Both the position numbers and the translations under genes were made by a program. Below are positions 48,526 to 60,400 of a stretch of DNA of 64,000 bases, piece after piece. The notes beneath the pieces were generated by a model. It was not told the origin of the DNA and did no database searches. It was given only the letters and a program-made list of their open reading frames with translations. This DNA is from Nansenia antarctica. Lineage: Eukaryota; Chordata; Actinopteri; Argentiniformes; Microstomatidae. How positions within the stretch are numbered: the stretch's first letter is position 1; each line of letters opens with the position of its first letter. The DNA lies in the NCBI GenBank assembly GCA_963989245.1, contig OZ022349.1, positions 23,490,331 to 23,554,330 on the forward strand, read 5' to 3'.

Positions 48526-49268
48526 CCATTAAACACCTTGCAATATCAGATGTCCTCTTGGGCCCCAACCTGACCGGCTTAACCTGATCAACTTTGCTCT
48601 TGCACTTTCAACGTGACCCCAAGACTTGGGGTCACGTTGAAAGTGCAAGAGCAAAGTTGATCAGGTTAAGCCGGTCAGGTTGGGGGTCACGTTGAAAGTG
48701 GGGGTCACTTGGGGTCACGTTGAAAGTGCAAGAGCAAAGTTGATCAGGTTAAGCCGGTTACGACTTCTGTGTCCGGATTGCATTTTACAGTCGGTGGTTT
48801 GGCAGATCCGGCATATGCTTCTCACAACACTAAAATAGAAACAATAAAATAAATGAATATAATGAAAATAATAAACATCATCATCACCATTATTATGAAT
48901 ATGTAGTATATTTGACTTACACACACACATGCATGGGTATATACATGTATGGGCCTGTTCTCCTGACAAGGGGGGTTTTATGACACCTTGTAAACACATC
49001 CTTTGTCTTAATATGCTTTGCCTCAGGAAGTGCTGTCCATATATGGGCATTGTTAGGATGACTTCCTGTGAATCTGACTTGAACTTTAACCTGGAATGAC
49101 TTTTAGGCCAGGGTGACATCATTTTGGGTCTCCTACTGTCACCTTAAGCCTCTATACAGTGAAGGTGATAGGCCCTTGTTTGTGACTGTATTTGCATACT
49201 ATTGTTTATAAATAAGAAGTGTGGGCCCAGGGGGCTCTCTTCCCTTCCCTCTCTCCTCTGGACCACGC

Positions 49269-49301
<33 letters not shown>

Positions 49302-49302
49302 C

Positions 49303-49401
<99 letters not shown>

Positions 49402-49609
49402 ACCTGTACTTTGTTTCAATAAATAGTCTTAAACTACTCAGAATTATATTCTTCATTTTAGTATCCAACAAGTAGCTTAATAAACAACAATTATTATTAT
49501 TAATAATAATCATAATAATAATGATGATAATTGTTTTAATGTAAAAAGAATGCTCATATGAGATACAATAAAGACGTATGCAGTGACCCAGTAGCGTAGG
49601 CCTTTCGGC
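48526..49609. repeat. 1.1-kb tandem duplication, unit 1
   Basis: Starts at 'ttcacaccttccattaaac' and ends at 'cctttcggc'. Unit 2 follows directly at 49610. Contains a perfect palindrome, a third direct copy of one arm (48714-48760) and a (TC)n tract (49270-49397). A minus-strand ORF of about 135 codons is conserved between units but has no recognisable family. Confidence 0.95.
48563..48685. repeat. Perfect 123-bp palindrome (61-bp arms, 1-nt centre)
   Basis: Left arm 48563-48623 and right arm 48625-48685 are exact reverse complements, beginning 'ccccaacctgaccggctta' and ending 'taagccggtcaggttgggg'. The centre base is 48624. Confidence 0.95.
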
Positions 49610-50734
<1,125 letters not shown>

Positions 50735-51555
50735 AGCTCTCTATTGTGCAGGTGAAGCATTCCCCAAAACTCAAAGTGGAGGATGACAGTAATCTCGTTG
50801 CACTGCATATCTGGTAAACGAGGGCTCATTCCTGACGTGAGTCATTGCGATGCAACAACGTGCACATTTCTTATTGGTCTCCCATTTACCTGATGTTGAA
50901 TGGCGTTACATCACCTTCGCCGAAAGGTTACTGCAGTTCATAAACATCCCTGAGAAACTTCTCCCCGACAAAGATCATCCGACCCGCCACACCGTCTGAT
51001 TCAACACAACCAATCAGGAGGACTTCCTCAACTTCTGATTCCCCGTGACCAATCCGAAGACAGATGGACATGTCTCTAAACTCACTGTATACAACACAGC
51101 AAGTCTAGACACATGAGCCTCCTTGACTTGGAGTCATCTTTAATAACTGATCTACATTCGGCGCTTTGTGGCTGGCTGGAGCCCCCTACTGGATAAGGTC
51201 TATAAAAAGAAAATAATTGACACTGAATGTTTGGCACCTTGCAGACAGATCATAGGCATCTGGATACAGACACTGAACATACATACATATGTTCGACATC
51301 TACACATTCTGTTTCAGATCAAATGAAATTATTAGAAAACTATGCGTTGTATTTCATTCTTATTTCCATTGGCTTGCTTGTTATGTTCACCTCTGAAGGG
51401 GGGTATTCCAAAAACGTTGCTTAAGGAAAATCCAGGCTTTATTTTGATAAATCTCCTGATAAATCTGGATTTTCCTTCAGCAACGTTGATGCCCCCCCCC
51501 CCCCCCCAGATCCCCAAATAACATTACCTACCCTACCTAACCTAACATTACCTAG

Positions 51556-51776
51556 GGGGTAGTGGTGGTCTAGTGGATAGTGAGTTGGATAGTGAGTTGG
51601 ACTTGAGTTGGACTTGTGATCGGAAGGTTGTGAGTTCAAATCCCGCCTGAAGCCACACCACTACTAGTGTGCCCTTGGGTAAGGCACTTAGCCCTCAGTT
51701 ACTCCAGGGGGAATGTCCCTGTAATTCGTAATTGTAAGTCGCTTTGGATAAAAGCGTCTGCTAAATGGGAAAATTA
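51556..51776 (+). mobile_element. tRNA-derived SINE with internal duplication
   Basis: Head 'gtggtctagtggatagtgag', B-box-like 'gagttcaaatcccgcc', tail 'ctttggataaaagcgtctgc'. 'gatagtgagttgga' and 'cttgagttgga' are locally duplicated. Followed by (AATT)n. Confidence 0.8.
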
Positions 51777-52012
51777 ATTAAATTAAAATTAATTAATTAA
51801 TTACCCTGTACAGTCTGGCATTCACCTGACTTTCTCTGTAACACCTTATTATAAGACGGGTGAAAGGAGACTGAATACAGTGTTTTATTTGACAAAAATA
51901 TACAGCAAAGAATGACAATGTAAGCAACATGGATTGTATAAATATTTGTTCAACAAAAAATGAGCATCGAGGCACTTAAATGCCTTCTGCTGCCATATGA
52001 TGTGTCCTTAAC

Positions 52013-52440
52013 CTGGCCAATGACAGTAACCCGTGTCCTTGCCCTGGCCAATGACAGTAACCTGTGTTCTTGCCCTGGCCAATGACAGTAACCTGTGTTC
52101 TTGCCCTGGCCAATGACAGTAACCTGTGTTCTTGCCCTGGCCAATGACAGTAACCTGTGTTCTTGCCCTGGCCAATGACAGTAACCTGTGTTCTTGCCCT
52201 GGCCAATGACAGTAACCTGTGTTCTTGCCGTGGCCAATGACAGTAACCCGTGTTCTTGCCCTGGCCAATGACAGTAACCCGTGTTCTTGCCCTGGCCAAT
52301 GACAGTAACCTGTGTTCTTGCCCTGGCCAATGCCAGTAACCCGTGTTCTTGCCCTGGCCAATGACAGTAACCCGTGTTCTTGCCCTGGCCAATGCCAGTA
52401 ACCCGTGTCCTTGCCCTGGTCAATGAGAGTAACCTGCTGA
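52013..52440. repeat. 31-bp minisatellite, about 13 copies
   Basis: Unit 'tggccaatgacagtaacctg' + 'tgttcttgccc' with a few C/T and A/C variants. Because 31 is not a multiple of 3 and the unit lacks minus-strand stops, all three minus frames stay open for 138-165 codons. Confidence 0.97.
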
Positions 52441-53430
52441 GAGTAATCTAACTGGTCTCCATCCCATAGCTGGCAAAAATCAAGGAGAAATGTACTCACA
52501 AGCAATATGCAAAAATCACATTTTTTTCCTCATAGTTCATTATCTATTCTCGACACTTGAAAACATTTGATTTGACTTGTATCAAGAGATTGTAGGATGG
52601 GGGACTCTCCCACAGACAGACAGAGCAAATGGAGAGAAAACAATATGGGCAAGTCATTTCTACACTTTCCAAACAAGTCCTTTACTAATGAGCTCAAGAA
52701 AAAAAGATTCTGCTGAAGAGAGGTCAATAAAGATGATAATTTAACTGTGAAGAGAAAAGAAAGTGGAGAATGTTGACTTCTTAATGTTAGCAAAATGTGA
52801 ATTGCAAGACTTAAAGATGCATACAAAGAGATTGTTTAGAATGGATTTCTTTTGTCATGAATCATGTTATTTAATAACGTAATAATGTTCTTAAGCATGA
52901 CGAGTCAAGTGTAACTGCATCAGTGCTGCCAACAACAGTATGCAGTTTGGGAACACACAATGCATGATGTACACTGAAGAGGGTGCAAAGCCAACAGAGA
53001 ACAGAACTCATACAATCACACAAGCTGTTGGGCAGCTTCATGTTCGTAAGACTGACTAAATATAAAAAGAAATCCATCAACTTCACAACATTCACTGAAT
53101 TTACATTCCATTGCAGTGCTTTGGCCCGAAAACCAACGGTTAAGAGATGGCACGATTAGTTCAACATACTGGGGTGTGTGTGAAGCGTACCCCCCATCGT
53201 CGCTGTGTTACAGTATGTGTTACATAAGGTTTGATTTATTCATCCATTCAGTCATCTAACCATTTTGAATCAGCTGCATGTTGTAAGGTAAGTAGAGCTT
53301 GAGGTACATGTTGGTGGAACACACTACCGCTACCTGTCTCCCCCTCGATCTCCCTCTCCATCACCCCCCCCCCCCTCTCCATCCCTTCCCCCTTCTCTCT
53401 CCCTCACTCCATCTCCCTATCCCTCTCTCG
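52441..53430. other. Intergenic sequence, no gene recognised
   Basis: No exon or transposon ends recognised. A C-run and CTCC-rich tract occurs at 53338-53425 just before the Tc1-like relic. Confidence 0.45.
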
Positions 53431-53433
53431 ATA

Positions 53434-53960
53434 TACACTGACCAAGCACTTTATTACGAACACCTGTACACATTCTAATTCATGCAATTATCTTAATGGT
53501 ATGGGGTACGTTTTCTTGGCACACTTTGGGACCGTTAATATCAATCAATCATCGTTTGAATGCCACAGCCTATTGGAGTATTGTTGCTGACCATGTGCAT
53601 CCCTTCATGGCCACAATGTACCCATCTTCTAATGGCTACTTCCAGCATGATAATACACCGTCACACAAAGCAAAAGTCATCTTGTTTCGTGAACGTGACA
53701 TTCCCAGTCTCCGGATCTGAATCCAATAGAACACCTTTGGGATGTGGCAGAACGGGAGATTCACAGCTTGAAAGTGCACCTGAAAAATCTGCAGGGATTG
53801 CGTGACGCAATCATGTCATCATGGACCAGAATCTCAAAGCAATGTTTCCAATATCTTGTGGAATCAATGCCACAAAGAATTGAGGCTGTTTTGTGAGCAA
53901 ATGGGAGGCCCTACCCAGTATTAGTATAGGGTTCCTAATAAAGTGCTCAGTGAGTGGATA
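53434..53960 (+). mobile_element. Internally deleted Tc1/mariner-type transposon relic
   Basis: Imperfect terminal inverted repeats: 'cactgaccaagcactttatt' at the left and 'aataaagtgctcagtgagtg' at the right, each next to TA. Inside is a partial Tc1-type transposase: MVWGTFSWHTLGPL, NGYFQHDNTPSHKAKV (second catalytic Asp), then after a frameshift near 53700 SPDLNPIEHLWDVAEREIHS (third acidic residue) and a C-terminus ending MPQRIEAVL-stop. The N-terminal DNA-binding part and first Asp are missing, so it is inactive. Confidence 0.85.
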
Positions 53961-54351
53961 TATGTGACACCGCCATATTTACTGAGATCCACATTGTTTG
54001 AGGACACCATGCGTCTTTCTCACCCTTCAATGTCCCTCCTTACTGAACTACCATCTTACGCAACTCATAAATCATCTTTCGGGAAAATTGCGTCAGCACA
54101 CCACATCACTTAAATATTATACACAGGCGTCTTCCCTCCAAATGAAAAGGAATCACATAACTTTCCCCAAAAATACCCAGAGTTTTCCGTTGATCACCAC
54201 AGTTACAACGACCCTGTCTCGTCAAAGACCTAGCCTTCCTCTTACCCAAGTCACAAACCTGAACTGGAGGAGGCTAACGGGTGTACTCGAGTGTGATTAC
54301 CACAAATCCGCAATAACGCTATCATCAGATCAAAAGCACATCTTTTTTTTT

Positions 54352-54357
54352 TTTAAT
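54352..54357 (-). terminator. Possible sec31b polyadenylation signal (ATTAAA)
   Basis: ATTAAA on the minus strand about 85 nt after the sec31b stop; no AATAAA is nearer. Confidence 0.45.
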
Positions 54358-54441
54358 AGCTCAAAAAAAGAAATAAATATATTTATATTTAACATTATGA
54401 TCCGTAACACTGAATCCTGGCTTGGTGTTTGTGGCCGGCGG

Positions 54442-57400
54442 TCAGACACCCAGCTTGTTGGCGATGGTCATGACCACCTTGAGGATGGGCATGAAGGCAG
54501 AGATCTCACTGAAGTTGCTGCTGGAGACCACCTGGGTGTGGACCTCCAGCCCCCGCTGGTAGTCCTGACCCGCCACGCAGCGGCTGATCTCATGTAGCCC
54601 CCCCAGGATGCTGTGAGAGAGCTGCAGGAAGGCACAACGCAAAGGTTAGGGTTAGGGAGGGTTAAAGGTCAGGGTTAGGGAGGATTAAAGGTTAGGGAGG
54701 GTTAAAGGTTAGGGGGAGTTAAAGGTTAGGGTGAGGGGGGTTAAAGGTTAGGGTGAGGGGGGGGTTAAAGGTTAGGGTCAGGGGGGTTTAAAAGTCGAAC
54801 CAAGGACCCTGCGATTACGTGGCATGCGCCTTAGTGAGCAACACTCGCCCCATATTGGTTTATTTATATTATTTAGAAGAGAGTTCTGGATCCTGACAGA
54901 CAGAACTGACACCAAGTGCAAATCTTAAGGCCAATGCACACGGCGGCGATTTTGTCGCACCGCCGAATTAGATTCCATTGTTTTGAATGAGACAATGCAC
55001 ACGGCGTGCGATGCGATTTTGTCTCACGACAACATTCGATTCTCCATTCACACCCACACACTTCGGTGGTGTGAATTGAGAATCGAATGTTGTCGTGCGA
55101 CAAAATCGCACGCCGTGTGCATTGGCCTTAACAAACAAAACAAAACAAAACAGAACACCAAATGTAGTGTTCCAAGGGCAGCTCCTCGGTAGCCTGTCCT
55201 TACCGTCTGCTCTCTCAGCTTGTCATACAGGTACCCAAGGCGCTTCGATGCATCCTCGAGTTTTCTTTTTGTTTGCTAAAAAAAGAAAAAAGACAGAGGA
55301 AATATCACAAAATCAAAATGTCAAACTACACTCTACCTTTGGTGCCGTCTTTGAATATTACAAACTCTTGATGCTATGACTTCAATGAGTCACAGTGACT
55401 GATCCTGCTGTCCTGATTGTGTGTGTGTGTGTGTGTGTGGGGGGGGGGACTTACTGGGTCTGCAGCAGCGAGCTGGCAGCGCTGCACCAGGCTGTCAAAG
55501 GTGCTTTTGAGGACCATGTGCTCCGCGGGGATCTCCCTCTGCTCTACCCGCTCAGCCGGCATCTGCTGGAGAAGCTAGAGGAAGCAGCATACAGGAGGGG
55601 GGGGGGGGGGGGGGGGTGAGTGCTCGGTCACCATCTCTGTCTTAACTCGTGTAGTGCCAAGGGTGAATAAAATGTAAAGGCCAGTTCAGATCGAAGATTC
55701 GCAACACTCTCAGTTAAAGAAGTGGGCGACATCACCAATGATATCTGTTTCTCAGGATGCCTATCCTTGTGAAGAGCATAACAGTTATCCTTCAGATGAC
55801 CTTTCTGTCCACAGTGGAAACACTCGCGAAGTTCTCTCTTCACTAGTGATGCTCCGATCTGATCGGCGCCGATCGGTATCGGCCGATATGGCCTTGATCG
55901 GTTTTGATCGGAGTTCTCAAAACTGCCGATCAAACACGACCGATCAGTTTACAAAATGGCGTCGCCAGTCTGGAAATATTACACAGTGTCGGAAAGAGAC
56001 AACAAATATGCCGTTTGTAATGTCTGCTCAAAATAAATACCTCGGGGAGGAACGCACGCAAGGTCTTTCAATACCACGAATATCATACGGCATTTGCTGC
56101 GTTCGTCGATTCGCTCAGAGAGCGCCGAAGCGCACACTGGGCTCGACGTCATAAAGGGACCGAGTGCTTTGATTGGACGAGAGGCGTTCCACGAGTGCTG
56201 GTCAGAGTTCCAGCGCGACTTCACGAGCGTAGTGTAGGTAGTGTGCAGCGACGTCATGTGACCCCGCGAGCAGGAAGTCACTTGGCCCATAGCAACAACT
56301 ATTAGCGCGTGAGTTTTAGGTCTTCCTCTGTGCACCTTGCACAAGTGTAGATAGCGAGCGACTTCTCAGCAGCAGGACATATTTTAGATGATAAGAGGAA
56401 CAGGCTGAGTGCCAAAAACGCTGAGATGCTTGTATTTCTCAAGGCTAATCTGCCAGTGATGCTGCTTAATCAGAAGTAAGGTTTGAGTCTGAAATCTCCT
56501 TAGGTGCAATGTTTTTTTTTGTTTGTTTTATTGATTATTGCTGACTTGCTGTCTTATCTCCTCCTAAATAATTATGACTTGAAACTGACTGACTTGAAAC
56601 AGTATTTTATATTTGGCTATAGCCTGTTTATGTTGCAGTTTAGTTTGGGTATGTTTATTGTTCCTCAGGAAAGCTACAGTATACTGTATAAGCTCCAAGT
56701 TCTCTAAGAGCCCCTAGTTCCTCTCATTCGAGTGGAATGTTGCACATTTGATGTGACAGTGTACATTTGATTTATTATGATTTTTATTTTCACATTTTAT
56801 TTGTTTTTCCTGAAGTAAGCTACAGGTGGTTGTGAATTCAATAAAACAGATGGTCGTCAATTCATGATACTTTCTCATCTCCTAATTTCATTTAAATACT
56901 TAATATACAATGTCAATGGTGTTAAGAATAATTAAAAACATAAATAATGCTACACAATAAATAGAATGCTTCAATTGCCATTTTCGACGCTGTGATCGGT
57001 GATCGGTGATATCAGATCGGCAGATCACTGATTCCAGTGATCGGTGATCGGCACCAAAAACCCTGATCGGAGCATCTCTACTCTTCACCCCTTTCTCTCC
57101 ACCCTTGCTACCGTCACCAAGGACTATGGGCTTGTCAGCAAAGCACCCTTTTGACTTGCCCTTCCCAATACGCACGGGATAGCTAGGATTCTCGAAAGAT
57201 ATCTTATGTGTTAATACAAATTGATCAGCGAGAACTGCCACTTCCGAACACTCAGTTACTCTCTGCTCATTGACCTACATTGCGATGCTGTCAGGTAAAC
57301 TATAAGCCTTAAATTTCTCGAATTTTCTTAAAACTGTCAATCTTCTCTGACGCACACCAAGGGTCAAATACCTCCTTCTCACAAGCAAATTCCACATTTT

Positions 57401-60400
57401 TGTGAGCTGTTCTTCCTGAATGTGCTGAACCTCTGTATGCCTCCGGAACCAATTATGTGCTCTAAGAATAGCAGCTTTAACCACACCATAATCTTGGGTA
57501 TTTGGACAAAGTGACGCATAAACATTCTGTGCCTTTCCTGTAAGCACACTCTGGAGAAGTGTCCAGTGATCCTTAAGCCCAATTTATACTTCTGCGTCGA
57601 ATTTACGCACGGCTACGCCGTAGCCTACGCAAGGGCTCTCCCAATTTATAGTTCTGCGTCGAATTTACGCGCGGCTACGCCGTAGCCTACACAAGGGCTC
57701 TCCCAATTTATAGTTCTGCGTTGGTCGGTCTGCGTTGCGTTGGTCGGTCTGCGTTGCGTTGGTCGGTGTACTCATAGCAGCATAATATCGATTTTTTTTG
57801 GTTATGCTTGTTGTAAAGAAAATGTCTATAATGCATTGGGACGAGTTGAAACTTGCAACCACTTTGCAACAGAATCCCAAAGCTGGGCAGTTCACATCCA
57901 AGCAACGAGCACAGACACAGATGACCGTTTCCATAACAACGCTATTGTGTTTACCTGGCAAGAAAAAGAAGACAAATGGATGACAGTGACTTGCTGGCAG
58001 TGTTTGCAGTAACAACACTTATCAAAGTTATCAATAAACGGCGAAGAGTCACCGAGCTTGGAAAGCCAGGATCTGGAGCCATCGTTGGCTACTGCAGAGG
58101 CAGAGACAGGGTGCCTATGCCAATTTATTTAAGGAATTGGAAAACCGATGGATATTTCCTGAACAATTTTGTTGTCTGGAGGAGTTGGTTTTCGTACTGG
58201 TCTGTGCTGTTTCCTGATTGGCTGAAGAGAAATAGCTACGTTCTTACGTTCTAAAACTGCATTCGGCGATTTTGACATGGTAGGTCTGATGAGATGCCAG
58301 GTAACGGCTTCAGCCAGCCTGTGACGGGGTCATTCAGACTCTGTGCGATTTTTCTCTGCAACGTTCTAAAACGGTTTCACCTTGTTTGCGAATCTTTGAT
58401 TCGAACTGGTTCTTAAGAAGCTTCCGGAACTTCCGGAAGTGTTTGGTTGGCGCTGACCTGCACGCTGGGCTCCTGGGGCGCCCCAGGGGGAACCTGGGTG
58501 CGGTCGTGGGGCGTGGCGGGGGCCTCCATGGGGAAGCCCATCACCGGGGCGGTGATGGGGGCCGGAGGAGTGTAGTTTTCAGGAAGCTAAAAAAAAGAAA
58601 GAAAGGAAATCTTATATAACAGCAATATTCTGACATGTTTAAGCATGTGTAAGTAGGTATGAATAAGTACTGAGTTATCCAAGATGGAGAGGTTTGGCCT
58701 CTTTCATCTGGTGAAAATGCTTGGCCTGAGCGTCTGATGTCAGTCTGTGTGAACATACAGGGAGGGGTGGGTTTGTACGTGGTTCTGACAACTGGAAGGA
58801 CCCGGAAGTACCTTTTTCTTCCTGGGACCCCCTCGTACAGCGGGCGGGTCGTTCCAGCCGTCCTGACCTCCTGAGGATGAACACATCAGGAGTCAGGAGA
58901 TGGAGATGTCAACATTCCCCACAAGACACTTTTTACCAAAAGGCTTTTTTGAGAAAAAGTCCCCTGAGCAACCAGAAGCGACGTCTAAAAACAGATCCAC
59001 GGATTTAAACGGAGCATTTAAACGGAGGATAATGAGTATTCACACACACACACGCACACACACACACACGCACGCACACACACACACGCACAGACACACG
59101 CACACGCACACGCACACACACACGCACGCACGCACGCACGCGCGCACGCACCCATCTCTTTGAAACAAGATTAGTCTTAAAAGCAAGCCCCACTATTAAC
59201 CGTGAAAAAAAGGTTTCAACATTCCAGCAGCAGCAAAATAGGTCAACACAACACAAAGGCAGAACCAACCGTTGCCAGGCAGCAATATAAGTGAGGTTAT
59301 AGTTTATGTTGGATGATTAACACTTGACATGTAAGAGACACATACATGTAAGACACACACACTGAGCACTAAAATGTTATGAACTGTCAAGCATTCACAC
59401 GTTTTAGCGCCAATGATGATGTGTAAAGATCCACCATCCACAACCAACAGGCCACTGACAAGTTATCTAACTATCTAAACAAACTTATCTATTATTAATA
59501 AAGCCCTGAGGGAGATCCACACACGCTACACTGATTCAACATTCTTGCTTTATTTTTTTATATATATATTTTTTTATATGACTGAATTAATGATGTTTGA
59601 ATGCACTACATTTCCCTGAGACGGCACGTGGCAGGCTGCTAACACAGGCAAACTCCCTCATACATGTTTGCGGTCCACTCTTAAAGCCATATCCAAACCT
59701 AGCCCTGTCACCTTCATCGTCAACCTGGAAACTCAGCCAAGGAATGAACCCTGAAATTCAGACAAGGGGGGGGTACAGCTGTAGAAAAGAATGAACCCAC
59801 TAACATGAACAACACGCTGCAAATTCTAACATCTCTGTAATTAACACTGAGTTTACATTGGTTAAAAGAGCTAGGGTTGTAAAACAGATGTTTCTGACTA
59901 ACGTGAACAGATGAGTTAGTAATGGAATGATGGTGACGGTCTGTGAGGAGCCGTGTTAGAAAGCCTAAGGGGTCCAGGTTTCACAGACCAGGCTTAAGGC
60001 CTAGTCCTGGACTAAATCCCACTTTCAAACCGGTAGCCTCATAGCATAATTGCCTAAGTTATATTTTGGCCAAATTCAGATATCTGCCTAACTCTACTCT
60101 CCTAACACTGCTGGTTCACTGTGCATTATTGCCTATGATGCCATCAGCCTATTAGAATGCTTGTTACATTCCAAAATCACTATCTGCCCAAGCCATCTCT
60201 TTGACATTTTTGACACTACATACAAAGATGGCTCGGCTGACCACAAGTGAAGCATGACTTAGGCATAATTGCCTAACGAAATGTAAAAATCTCCATTGAA
60301 GATGGGGGTTTTTTTGGTCTAGGATTAGGCCGTAAGCCTCGTCTGTGAAACCGGCCCTTAGTGTTATGCTGTGGAGCGTTGTGTTGGGAGTCCTGTACCT

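Larger units (their letters stand above)
55690..57562 (-). pseudogene. Ty3/gypsy-type gag relic, split by a hAT element
   Basis: Read on the minus strand, the upstream part (57562-57089) encodes LTGKAQNVYASLCPNTQDYG, VVKAAILRAHNWF and, after frame breaks, VAVLADQFVLTHK. The downstream part (55835-55690) encodes a CCHC zinc knuckle, CFHCGQKGHLKDNC. Between them is the hAT element at 55844-57080. No RT or LTR was recognised. Same family as the relic at 34640-35080. Confidence 0.75.

Noticed and set aside
49270..49397. Ser/Leu or Arg/Glu ORFs
   Set aside because: Translation of (TC)n microsatellite; the same applies at 22263-22317 and 50343-50510.
51950..52505. Three overlapping 138-165 codon ORFs; also considered as a CRISPR-like array
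   Set aside because: The 31-bp units are directly contiguous with no unique spacers, and the genome is vertebrate. The ORFs are a consequence of a stop-free repeat whose period is not divisible by three.
53496..53805. Intact transposase gene
   Set aside because: Frameshifted near 53700 and lacking the N-terminal DNA-binding region and first catalytic aspartate.
55628..55933. CCHC zinc-knuckle ORF as a host gene
   Set aside because: The knuckle belongs to a broken gypsy-type gag whose other half lies across the hAT insertion. No intact frame or host-gene exon structure is present.
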